A stretch of 64,000 nucleotides of DNA from Verrucomicrobiia bacterium. GTDB taxonomy: Bacteria; Verrucomicrobiota; Verrucomicrobiia; Limisphaerales; UBA11358. Under the pieces are notes generated by a model. It was not told the origin of the DNA, searched no databases, and saw only the letters and a list, made by a program, of their open reading frames with translations. The position numbers were made by a program, and so were the translations under genes. Within the stretch, counting starts at the first letter, position 1; every line of letters starts with the position of its first letter. This document shows positions 44,973-52,886 of the stretch, piece by piece. The stretch lies in contig JARLJW010000073.1 of the NCBI GenBank assembly GCA_031290985.1, positions 17,442 through 81,441 on the forward strand, in the 5' to 3' direction.

Positions 44973-46160
44973 TTAGTTAGTTCCATCCCGAAGTCGCCTG
45001 ACGCCGGGCGGTTCCAGCGAAAAACCAAGCACGTACTCTGCGCCTGACTCTTCGTTGAAAATGTTTTGTTCATGACAAATTCTTTCAGGCGGCCACACCG
45101 CCCATGATCCAGCCGGGCAACAACTCCACGGCTTCCGGCGCTTTTTGCCGGGGGACGATTCAAGCTTGCTCATCAGTTCGGCCGCGCGGCCGGCGATGAT
45201 TTCATTGCAAAAGGAAAGCTCGTGTTCGCGGTTCTTCGTGTTTTCGCGGACCACGGCCTCCAGATCGTCGATGTCGTACAGGAATACATTTGGCAGTTCC
45301 GCCACGGCGGGGTCGATGTCGCGCGGCACCGCGATATCCACCAGAACGAGCGGGCGATTCCGGCGCGCGGGCAAAATCTTTTCAATGTCTTCGCGGCGCA
45401 GGACGATGCCCGGGCTGCCGGTCGAACTGACCAGGATGTCGGCCTCGGTCATCGCCGCGGCAGAATCCTCGATGCGCACGGCGCGTCCGCCGAATTCCGC
45501 GGCGAGCTTTTCCGCGCGCTCGACCGAGCGGTTGGCCACGAGCACCGTTTTCGCGCCGCGCTTGGCCAGATGTTTCACGCAGGCCTCGCCCATTTTTCCC
45601 GCGCCCACAATCATCACCGTCTTGTCGCTGAGGTCGCGGTCGAAAACTTTCTCGGTCAATTCCACCGCCACGCTGCCGACGGAGGTGGCGCCGCGGCCGA
45701 TCGCTGTGTTGGTGCGGATCTGCTTCACGACCTGGCAGGCGGTCTGGAACAGCCGGTTCATCTTCTTGCCGGTCAGCCCCGCGTCTTTGGCGGCTTGATA
45801 CGCATTCTTGACCTGGCCGGTGATCTCCGTCTCGCCCAGCACCATGGAATCCAGCCCGCTGGCGACCGCGAACAGATGTTTGGCCGCCTCGGCACCTTCC
45901 TTGACGTACAGATGGGGCGTGAAATCAAAATCCGTGTTCGTCAGTTCTTGAAAGAGCTGTTGCACCCGGCCGTGGATCCAGGGCGAGACGCCGTAGATTT
46001 CCACGCGGTTGCAGGTCGAGAGGAGCACCACCTCGGAGAGATTGCCGCGCAGTTTCAAACGGCAGCCACAGCATTGGAGGCGGGCGCGTGACACGGCGAG
46101 TTTCTCACGCACCTCCACGGGCGTCGTCTTGTAGCTCAAACCTGCGACAAAGATTTTCAT
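44973..46160 (-). CDS. hemA: Glutamyl-tRNA reductase, short form, probable 3' frameshift
   Basis: First enzyme of haem synthesis by the C5 route, reducing glutamyl-tRNA to glutamate semialdehyde. Visible features are GLSYKTTPVEVRE at the start, catalytic C50 in LLSTCNRVEIYG, the NADPH motif VGAGKMGEACVKHL and LVDIAVPRDIDP. The C-terminal dimerisation domain is missing, as in short chlamydial enzymes. From about residue 337 the frame becomes Trp/Cys/Arg-rich with poor codons. One extra base in the homopolymers at 45142-45154 would give a sensible ending (AVELLPGWIMGGVAA) with a stop at 45085-45087. The true gene is therefore probably 45085-46160. It lies inside the cytochrome cluster. Confidence 0.9.
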   Translation of the reverse strand: MKIFVAGLSYKTTPVEVREKLAVSRARLQCCGCRLKLRGNLSEVVLLSTCNRVEIYGVSPWIHGRVQQLFQELTNTDFDFTPHLYVKEGAEAAKHLFAVASGLDSMVLGETEITGQVKNAYQAAKDAGLTGKKMNRLFQTACQVVKQIRTNTAIGRGATSVGSVAVELTEKVFDRDLSDKTVMIVGAGKMGEACVKHLAKRGAKTVLVANRSVERAEKLAAEFGGRAVRIEDSAAAMTEADILVSSTGSPGIVLRREDIEKILPARRNRPLVLVDIAVPRDIDPAVAELPNVFLYDIDDLEAVVRENTKNREHELSFCNEIIAGRAAELMSKLESSPGKKRRKPWSCCPAGSWAVWPPERICHEQNIFNEESGAEYVLGFSLEPPGVRRLRDGTN

Positions 46161-46172
46161 GGTGTTGTTAAA

Positions 46173-46218
46173 TTAAACCGATTTTGTGCTGCCGCCCGGC
46201 AACTTCTAATCGGTTTAA
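46173..46218 (-). promoter_or_regulatory. Long inverted repeat in the hemA leader
   Basis: TTAAACCGAT (46173-46182) and its exact reverse complement ATCGGTTTAA (46209-46218) flank 26 bases, starting 12 bp before the hemA start codon. A second short repeat, AGATTT...AAATCT, adjoins it at 46218-46238. It could be an mRNA stem-loop over the ribosome-binding region or a repressor site. Confidence 0.5.
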
Positions 46219-46288
46219 GATTTTCATATTAGAAATCTAGGTTCATCCCGCCCCCGCTGCTCACCATTCCTTGTGTAAGCATCAACAA

Positions 46289-47968
46289 TTATTGCTGCTT
46301 CCGGTCTTCGAGCGGGTGCTCGTGCTGTTGGAACTCCTCGGAGATCTTCCCGTCCAGACACGCCGTGTTCAGGGGGTACACATCCGGATCAAAAACGACG
46401 TGGTAGAAGTGCCAGACAACAATGGCGAGGCAGGCCAGCACGGCCTCGTAGTAATGGATGGTGGTTGCAACCTCGATGGCCCAGCGCGGCAGAAAACGAG
46501 TCACGTCCAGTTTCAGCCAGATCATCAGGCCGGTGGCACCCATGAGGATCGTGCCCCAGACTACGGCCCAATATTCCATCTTCTCCGCGTAGCCGAAGCG
46601 GCCGATCTGCGGCTTGTGCTTCTGGAAACCGCACAGGTAACCCACTGCCAGCCAGACATCCGCCAGGTCCTTTTTCACCGGGAACAGGTCGCATACCAGC
46701 TTGCGCCCGTCCTTCGTCAAAAGAATATAGACCAGGTGATACGCGCCGACGGCCAGCAGCACGATGCCCGCGATGCGATGCAGCCAGCGGCGGAACGGTT
46801 CGTACGAACCCAGCCCCTTCGCCAGCCAGGAATCCGGGAACCGCAGCGCAAAGCCGGAGATCGCCAGCAGGATAAAACTCGTGGCCAGGGTAAAGTGCTG
46901 CCAGCGCTGTGAAGCGCTCATGCGCAACACCGGGCGCGCCGTGGCGCGCAGCCGCGCCGCCGTTTTGCGCACGAATAAAATTCCGTTGTGCAGCGCCATG
47001 CCGCTGATCGTCACGACGATCAGCACCATGTAAACCTGCCGCACCAGGCGGTTCAGACGGCTGCCCCAATCTGCGCCGGCGGCCTGTCCGTCGGACGCGA
47101 CATGGATCTTGCCAAGCGCAAAATTCGTGCCCGTGCCCGGATGACACTGCCCGCACGTCTGCACCAGATGCGCGGCGTTGATCGTGGAATTGGTGTCCGA
47201 CGACGGCAGCACCTTGTGCCAGCCATGGCAGCTCGCACAGTTCGCCGCGACCGTCGAACCGTACTGCCCGGCGAGGCCGTGGTAGCTTTCAAAAAATGTC
47301 TTCACGCGGTCGGCCGGCAGGTTGTACCGCGAGTTGATGCGTTCCGACGAATGGCAGCGGCTGCACACCTCGGCGGAAACCGTCATGGAGCCGGTATTTT
47401 TCAGGGAGCGGATCTGGTGCTCGGCATGGCAGCCGGTGCAGGTCGGCGCGTCATGCGAACCGGCGGCCACAGCCTTGCCATGGACGCTTGCCGCCCACTC
47501 GTGCGCCTCCTTGCGATGGCACACGCCGCAGGTGTCCGCCTGCCGGGTGAAATAAAGCGGCGAGCTCGGCGAATTGTCCGAAATGATTTTGTGCGAATCA
47601 TGGCAGTCCTGGCACGTCGCCGCGTCATCGTGCCCCGCCCGGAGCGCGATGCCGTGCACGCTGGCATTGAAGGTCTCCGCCTGCCGCTCGTGACAGGTCG
47701 CGCAGTTTACCCGCGCCACCAGTTTGTTGTCATCCGGATGCTTGGCGGTGATGTCCGCGTGACAACTGATGCAGGCATTGGTGCGATGCGCCGAGAGCTT
47801 GAACTTGGCATAGTCCACGAACAAAGAAGTGACCTTGCCGCCGGCATTGGTTTTGGTGAGGGTGTTGTCACCGTGACAATCGAGGCAATCACCATCTTTT
47901 ACCCCGGCGAACGCAGAAAGCGCTGCAACGGTGAACACCAGCAGGAAAACATGCCAAACGTACTTCAT
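46289..47968 (-). CDS. CbcL-like nine-haem cytochrome c fused to a b-type membrane domain
   Basis: Inner-membrane cytochrome of 559 residues. A signal peptide is followed by nine CXXCH motifs (CLDCH, CISCH, CATCH, CQDCH, CGVCH, CTGCH, CSRCH, CASCH, CGQCH) within the first 300 residues. Five hydrophobic helices follow, with intramembrane histidines (MALHNG, WQHFTLA, RWLHRIAG...AYHLVY, WHFYHVVF) as in diheme b561/HydC-type domains. The same fusion occurs in CbcL of Geobacter, a quinol oxidase for low-potential extracellular respiration. It opens the cytochrome region and is followed by hemA. It probably moves electrons from menaquinol to periplasmic cytochromes. Confidence 0.9.
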   Translation of the reverse strand: MKYVWHVFLLVFTVAALSAFAGVKDGDCLDCHGDNTLTKTNAGGKVTSLFVDYAKFKLSAHRTNACISCHADITAKHPDDNKLVARVNCATCHERQAETFNASVHGIALRAGHDDAATCQDCHDSHKIISDNSPSSPLYFTRQADTCGVCHRKEAHEWAASVHGKAVAAGSHDAPTCTGCHAEHQIRSLKNTGSMTVSAEVCSRCHSSERINSRYNLPADRVKTFFESYHGLAGQYGSTVAANCASCHGWHKVLPSSDTNSTINAAHLVQTCGQCHPGTGTNFALGKIHVASDGQAAGADWGSRLNRLVRQVYMVLIVVTISGMALHNGILFVRKTAARLRATARPVLRMSASQRWQHFTLATSFILLAISGFALRFPDSWLAKGLGSYEPFRRWLHRIAGIVLLAVGAYHLVYILLTKDGRKLVCDLFPVKKDLADVWLAVGYLCGFQKHKPQIGRFGYAEKMEYWAVVWGTILMGATGLMIWLKLDVTRFLPRWAIEVATTIHYYEAVLACLAIVVWHFYHVVFDPDVYPLNTACLDGKISEEFQQHEHPLEDRKQQ

Positions 47969-48507
47969 CCCTGTAATTTCGGGTCATCCAAACGCATCGG
48001 CTCTACGTTGGTTGTGGAATTTGCGCCGTCTTTTGGCGGGCAAAAGCACAGAAATGGTGATTCCGACAATCAGGCGGCGAAGGTTTGTCAGAACGAAACG
48101 GACCAAGGTTATCTCACTTTTCCATCGCCGCATCATCACAGCCACCCCAAGTCCTGATGTCCCGCCAATAGGTGCTCATAAGCAAAGTGAGTCCGGTTAG
48201 CATGGGAAGATGTCACGAAAGAGTATTCCGGTAGTTTTATGGGCGGCGCAGGTGGTGCGTTTGACTCTCTGGATTGGGGCTGGGTCAATGCCGCCAGCAG
48301 TTTTGTTCCCGCCGATCAACAACCTTCAAACATACCCCAAAGGGCAGATATTCAAGCGGACGGGCTTGAACAATGATGGGGGTGAACAAACATCAGGCTG
48401 GCAACACCCAAATCGCCGAGGCTGTTTCAGAAGCTGGCCCCGGCTGTTTCCACCCAATGGCAACCCATGAACGCACAACTCACGCCAACACCAGGCCTTC
48501 GCCTTCC
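47969..48507. other. Divergent promoter region between the CbcL-like and TMTC-like genes
   Basis: About 540 bp separates the two divergent genes if the plus-strand gene starts at 48508. I see no RNA gene, terminator or convincing operator here. Weak features only: a TTGAC...GTCAA inverted pair around 48258-48286, and in-frame upstream ATG codons at 48373 and 48457 for the plus-strand gene. Promoters for both genes must lie here. Confidence 0.5.
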
Positions 48508-50484
48508 ATGAAACGGCTCCAAGCCATTTTCGTGGCGGCGACAGGTCATCGTGCCATTCTGGGGGTGCTGCTTCTTTTTGTTCTCGTGTTCGTGGTCTAT
48601 GCACCGATCCTGCCAGGAAGCTTTTTGCTGGATGACCATCGCCTGATCAAGGAGGACAACGCGCTGGTGAATGGCGAGCTGAGCCCGCTGACATTCTGGT
48701 TTCAGACGGACTTTACGCTCTCGGCGGTCGGTTGGTGGCTGCAATGGCTGGCCTGGGGGGAACACCCCGGGCCGTATCACGCGGTAAACATCGCCCTGCA
48801 CGGGTTGAGCGCGGTGTTGCTGTGGCGTTTGCTGGCACGGCTGAAAATTCCGGGCGCGTTCCTGGCGGCCGCGCTGTTTGCGGTGCATCCGGTTTGTGTG
48901 AACTCGGTCGCGCGCGTTTCCGAGTTGAAAAACACACTGTCCCTGCCCTTCTTCATCCTGAGTTTCTGGCTCTATCTCCGCTATGAGGCCCTCCGGCTGA
49001 TCCCGGCGGTTCCCGGCCGCCGCGATGGTGCACCATGGTGGCTGGCGGCCGCGCTGATCACGTTCATCCTCGCGGCCTTGAGCAAAACTTCCACGCTCAT
49101 GCTGCCGGTGGTGCTGCTGGCCTGCGCGCTCTGGCAACGCCGACGGATCACCCGCCAGGACCTGTTCCAAACCACGCCTTTCTTCATTCTGGCGCTGGCA
49201 TTCGGCCTGATGTCGGTCTGGTTTCAAAAACATCAGGCGATGGCGAGCGCCGGACAAACGCTGCCACACGAAAGTGTTCCGGAGCGGCTGGCGATCGCCG
49301 GCCATGTGCTCTGGTTTTATCTGGGGAAAGCGCTGGTGCCGGTGAATTTGAACTTGTTTTATAAACCGTGGAAGCCCGATATGTCGGCGTTCGGAGCGTT
49401 CCTCCCAGTCATCCTGTTGCTGGCCACCTTCGCAGTGTGCTGGCATTTCCGCAAACAATGGGGATGGCATGTGCTGTTCGCCCTGGGTTGCTTCGTGGTG
49501 ATGTTGTTTCCGGTGCTGGGCTTCTTCGATTCGCAATACATGGTGACGTGGCAGGTATCGGATCATTTGCAATATCTGCCCTTGATCGCCCCGGTGGCGC
49601 TGGTGGCGGCGTTGCTGGCCTATCCGGTGAACCTGAAGCAAGCGAGAGCCGCCGACATCACCGTGGTGCTGGCGCTGGCGTTTTTGACCTTTCAACGGTC
49701 GCAGGTGTTCGCCACCCAGGAAAAGTTGATGCGTGACAGCCTCGCCAAAAATCCAGGTGCCAGCCTGGCCCAAAGCAACCTGGGCACATTGCTGGCGGAA
49801 AAAAAGAACTACGCCGAGGCCAGCGAACATTTTGCGGCGGCGCTGCGGTTGAACCCGGCGGACGAAACCGCCAACGCAAACCTCGCCCAGATCCTGGCGA
49901 TGCAGGGGAAATTTGCCGGGGCGGAACCGCTTTTTTTGGCGGCGATCAGGTCCAACCCGGAAGATCCCGCTCCGCACAAACAATATGCGCGGGCCTTGCA
50001 GCGGCAGGGAAGAATCCAGGAGGCCATTCACCAGCTTGAACTGGCGCTCTGTTTCAGCCCCAGACCGGATGGCCAAACCCATGTGGAACTCGCTGGCATG
50101 TTGCACCAGAGTGGCAACCCGCGCCAGGCCATCGTCCACTTCCGGAAAGCTCTGGCCGTCAGCCCGGATCAGACGGAACCCATGAACAATCTGGCATGGT
50201 TGCTCGCCACATCATCCGAGAATGCCCTGCGTGATGGCGTGGAAGCGGTGCGGCTGGCCGAACGAGCCTGTCACCTGACCGAGTTCAAAGAGACACGCGC
50301 CCTCAGCACACTCGCTGCAGCGTATGCGGAAGCAGGACGTTTTACCGAGGCGATCTCCACCGCCGAAATGGCGGTTAAAATGCAGATGGCGAATGGTGAA
50401 TACAATATGGCCGCGCTCAATAATCAGCTTCTGCCACTTTACCGCTCAGGCCTGCCCTATCATGAAAGGGCCGCCGGACTGTGA
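48508..50484 (+). CDS. TMTC-like polytopic membrane protein with TPR repeats
   Basis: Membrane protein of about 658 residues from the start at 48508; the frame is open to 48373 but the extra 45 residues look non-conserved. About ten transmembrane segments fill the first 420 residues, with the early luminal motif LDDHRL followed by NIALHGLSAVLLWRLL. This resembles TMTC/PMT-type mannosyltransferase relatives. The last 230 residues hold at least five TPR repeats (NLGTLLAEKKNYAEASEHF and similar). A glycosyltransferase function is possible by fold only. It stands alone and ends before a weak hairpin terminator. Confidence 0.8.
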   Translation: MKRLQAIFVAATGHRAILGVLLLFVLVFVVYAPILPGSFLLDDHRLIKEDNALVNGELSPLTFWFQTDFTLSAVGWWLQWLAWGEHPGPYHAVNIALHGLSAVLLWRLLARLKIPGAFLAAALFAVHPVCVNSVARVSELKNTLSLPFFILSFWLYLRYEALRLIPAVPGRRDGAPWWLAAALITFILAALSKTSTLMLPVVLLACALWQRRRITRQDLFQTTPFFILALAFGLMSVWFQKHQAMASAGQTLPHESVPERLAIAGHVLWFYLGKALVPVNLNLFYKPWKPDMSAFGAFLPVILLLATFAVCWHFRKQWGWHVLFALGCFVVMLFPVLGFFDSQYMVTWQVSDHLQYLPLIAPVALVAALLAYPVNLKQARAADITVVLALAFLTFQRSQVFATQEKLMRDSLAKNPGASLAQSNLGTLLAEKKNYAEASEHFAAALRLNPADETANANLAQILAMQGKFAGAEPLFLAAIRSNPEDPAPHKQYARALQRQGRIQEAIHQLELALCFSPRPDGQTHVELAGMLHQSGNPRQAIVHFRKALAVSPDQTEPMNNLAWLLATSSENALRDGVEAVRLAERACHLTEFKETRALSTLAAAYAEAGRFTEAISTAEMAVKMQMANGEYNMAALNNQLLPLYRSGLPYHERAAGL

Positions 50485-50524
50485 CTTACGGGTCACATGC
50501 CATCCTTAATGTTCAACGCATTCC

Positions 50525-50544
50525 AGCAGTTAAACCTGCTTTTT
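50525..50544 (+). terminator. Weak hairpin terminator
   Basis: AGCAG-TTAAAC-CTGCT followed by TTTT, 41 bp after the TPR gene stop. The stem is only five base pairs, so efficiency is doubtful. Confidence 0.45.
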
Positions 50545-50566
50545 GGCCGGAAGAAACATTTCTAAA

Positions 50567-50593
50567 ATAGTAGTTGACTATTTAGTCTACTAT
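50567..50593. promoter_or_regulatory. Candidate TetR operator
   Basis: Nested inverted repeats: outer ATAGTAG / CTACTAT and inner GACTA-TT-TAGTC. They lie about 60 bp before the tetR-type gene and overlap TTGACT and TACTAT promoter-like hexamers. TetR-family regulators of RND pumps often bind such TAGTCTACTA-type sites next to their own gene. Confidence 0.65.
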
Positions 50594-50651
50594 GGTAAGG
50601 TGTCGTTGTGGATGCGGCAATGTTGCCACTCCTTAACTAAATAAAAAAATT

Positions 50652-51266
50652 ATGGGTCGTGTTAGTGATGCCAAAGTGAAATTGATGGATGCCGTCCTCG
50701 AGCTGATCTGGACCGGCTCTTACGGCAACACGACCATCGACCACATCTGTGAAAAGGCCGGCGTCAAAAAGGGCAGCTTTTATTACTTCTTTGATTCCAA
50801 GGCCCAACTGGCCGCCGAGGCCTTGGAGGTGAGTTGGCAGTCACGGCGCGTCGAACTGGATCAGATTTTTTCCGTGACGGTTCCTCCGCTGGAACGGCTG
50901 CAAAAATACTGCGAATTTAACTATAAAATACAGGGCGAAATCAAAGCCCAGTATGGGCGGGTGCTCGGTTGCCCGCAGGTTTCTTTGGGCTGTGAAGTCT
51001 GCACGCAAGAAGATGCGTTGCAGAAAAAAATCCAGTCGATCATGGATTATAAATACAAATACATCGAATCCGCCATCCGCGATGCCAACGCCGCCGGGCT
51101 GACCCATGTGGCCGATCCGGCCATCATGGGCCGAATGGCCATGGCCTATATCCATGGCTTGATGACGCAGGCGCGGATACAAAATAACCTTGAAATTCTG
51201 CAGGAGACGGTGCCCGGCCTGTTCAGCCTGCTGGGTGTTAAAGAAAGCCAAACGGTGACCGCTTAA
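50652..51266 (+). CDS. TetR/AcrR-family transcriptional regulator
   Basis: Repressor of 204 residues. The N-terminal helix-turn-helix (about 26-53) reads NTTIDHICEKAGVKKGSFYYFFDSK, cut here only by the reader's eye into TIDHICEKAGVKKG and SFYYFF. The ligand domain has an unusual Cys-rich stretch, LGCPQVSLGCEVC, near residue 106. The RND efflux genes lie directly downstream and a palindromic site lies upstream, so it probably represses itself and the pump until a toxic ligand binds. Confidence 0.92.
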   Translation: MGRVSDAKVKLMDAVLELIWTGSYGNTTIDHICEKAGVKKGSFYYFFDSKAQLAAEALEVSWQSRRVELDQIFSVTVPPLERLQKYCEFNYKIQGEIKAQYGRVLGCPQVSLGCEVCTQEDALQKKIQSIMDYKYKYIESAIRDANAAGLTHVADPAIMGRMAMAYIHGLMTQARIQNNLEILQETVPGLFSLLGVKESQTVTA

Positions 51267-51319
51267 TTTAGTTTTTTTTGACGGAATACTTTACTAAACA
51301 GACAACTATTAAAACAAAT

Positions 51320-51646
51320 ATGAATACTACCAACGCTGCCAATAAGAAGAACTTAATAAATGCTCAAGCCTTCACCGCCGCCTGCCGCGGTGCGTGCGAA
51401 AAGCTCGCCGCCCAGATTACTCAGGCCAAGGACAACCTTGTCACCGAGTTCCGGGGCGCGTTCCAAAACCGGGAGTCGCTGCTCCAGCTCGCCATCGTCG
51501 AGGCCGATGCCCTCGCGCAACAAACGGAGTATCCGCACTTGTTATTTCCGGCGCTCGCCACCGAGAAAATTCAGGCGGCCAGGCAATGGCAGTTGCGCCA
51601 GCAGTCATTGCTGCAACTGCAACCGGCCTACGCCCTCGCGGCGTAA
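51320..51646 (+). CDS. Small helical protein of unknown function in the efflux operon
   Basis: Predicted protein of 108 residues between the TetR regulator and the adaptor gene, with 53 and 51 bp spacers. I choose ATG 51320 (MNTTNAANKKN); an earlier in-frame ATG at 51278 lies close behind the regulator stop. The sequence is soluble, Ala/Gln-rich and mostly helical (QAFTAACRGACEKLAAQ), with no signal peptide or known motif. Codon usage matches its neighbours, which supports a real gene. Function unknown. Confidence 0.6.
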   Translation: MNTTNAANKKNLINAQAFTAACRGACEKLAAQITQAKDNLVTEFRGAFQNRESLLQLAIVEADALAQQTEYPHLLFPALATEKIQAARQWQLRQQSLLQLQPAYALAA

Positions 51647-51697
51647 GCCATCCGCCCGGCCCCCAACCCAACCAAAACCACAAACCGCAAGAATACC

Positions 51698-52837
51698 ATG
51701 AGCCAAAATTTTGTCCGCCCCCTGTTGATCACCCTCACTTTGAGCGCTGCCACCAGCCTCATCACCGGCTGCAACCACGCCGTGGCCCAGTCGCAACCGC
51801 CGCCGCCACCCGCCGTGACTGTCGCCGCCGTGCAGCAAAAAGAAATCGTCGAGTGGAGCGAATTCACCGGGCGCACCGAGCCAATTGAATCCGTTGAGAT
51901 CCGCCCGCGCGTTTCCGGCTACATCCAGGAAGTGCGTTTTAAATCCGGCCAGCTCGTGAACAAGGGCGATGTGCTCTTCGTCATCGATCCGCGCTGGAAC
52001 CAGGCAACCTACGATCAGCGCCTTGCCGTTTTCGAACAGGCCCGGAGCGAGAATGACCGCACCGAAAGCCTGCTCAAGAACAACGCCATCTCCAAGGAGG
52101 AGGCCGGCGCGCGCCAGGCCCGGTATCTGGCCGCGAAGGCGGACCTGGATTCCGCAAAACTTGACCTGGAATACACCGAGGTCCGCGCGCCCATCAGCGG
52201 ACGCGTCAGCCGTGCGCTGTTGACCGAGGGCAACTATGTCAGCGGCATCGCCGGCGCCTCCTCCCTGCTGACCACGCTGGTCTCCGTCAATCCGGTCTAT
52301 GTGTATGCGACCATTGATGAAGACGCCTATTTGAAATACAACAACCTCGTGCATGCCCAAAAGCTCGATGCCGACAGCGACGGCCATGTGCCTGTTGAAC
52401 TGCAGCTCGCCGATGAGGCCGAATTCTCACATCAGGGCTACATCGAATCCTTTGACAACCGGCTGGACCCGAACACGGGCAGCATCCTGGTGCGGGCCGT
52501 GTTCACGAATGAAAACGACCGCCTCGTGCCCGGACTCTTCGCACATATCCGGATTCCGTTGAGCGAACGTCACGCCGCCTTGCTCGTGGATGAACGCGCC
52601 ATCGGCACCGACCAGGCGCAGAAATTCGTCCTCACCGTCACCCCGACCAACACCGTTGCCTACCGGCAGGTCCAGCTCGGACCGCTCAACGATGGCAAAC
52701 GGATCGTCCGCTCCGGCCTGGCCGCCGGTGAGCGGATTGTGGTGAACGGCCTGCAACGGGTGCGGCCCGGCATGCCCGTGACCCCGGAGCCGGAAGCCGT
52801 GGCAAAATCTCCTTCCCCAAAGCTGGCGCAACGCTGA
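51698..52837 (+). CDS. RND efflux periplasmic adaptor lipoprotein
   Basis: Membrane-fusion protein of 379 residues with lipobox LITGC (C25). The barrel-sandwich hybrid and hairpin regions are complete: SVEIRPRVSGYIQEVRF, GDVLFVIDPR, a coiled-coil around residues 105-150, then VRAPISGRVSRALLTEGNYV. The beta-barrel and membrane-proximal domains follow. It links the inner-membrane pump to the outer-membrane channel; here both of these are in the next gene product, which starts 49 bp downstream. Confidence 0.94.
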   Translation: MSQNFVRPLLITLTLSAATSLITGCNHAVAQSQPPPPPAVTVAAVQQKEIVEWSEFTGRTEPIESVEIRPRVSGYIQEVRFKSGQLVNKGDVLFVIDPRWNQATYDQRLAVFEQARSENDRTESLLKNNAISKEEAGARQARYLAAKADLDSAKLDLEYTEVRAPISGRVSRALLTEGNYVSGIAGASSLLTTLVSVNPVYVYATIDEDAYLKYNNLVHAQKLDADSDGHVPVELQLADEAEFSHQGYIESFDNRLDPNTGSILVRAVFTNENDRLVPGLFAHIRIPLSERHAALLVDERAIGTDQAQKFVLTVTPTNTVAYRQVQLGPLNDGKRIVRSGLAAGERIVVNGLQRVRPGMPVTPEPEAVAKSPSPKLAQR

Positions 52838-52886
52838 GCCGCTTCCCCGCCCGAAAAACCCAATCCAACCTGAATCTGTCCGAAGT

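Noticed and set aside
44945..45163. Separate 72-residue gene at the hemA 3' end
   Set aside because: Its frame differs from both readings of hemA, and it has no motif; the region is better explained by a frameshifted hemA end and leader of the cytochrome gene.
48427..50139. Minus-strand open frame of 570 codons opposite the TPR membrane protein
   Set aside because: It is Gln/Arg/His-rich with no motif; the plus-strand gene has clear helices and TPR repeats.
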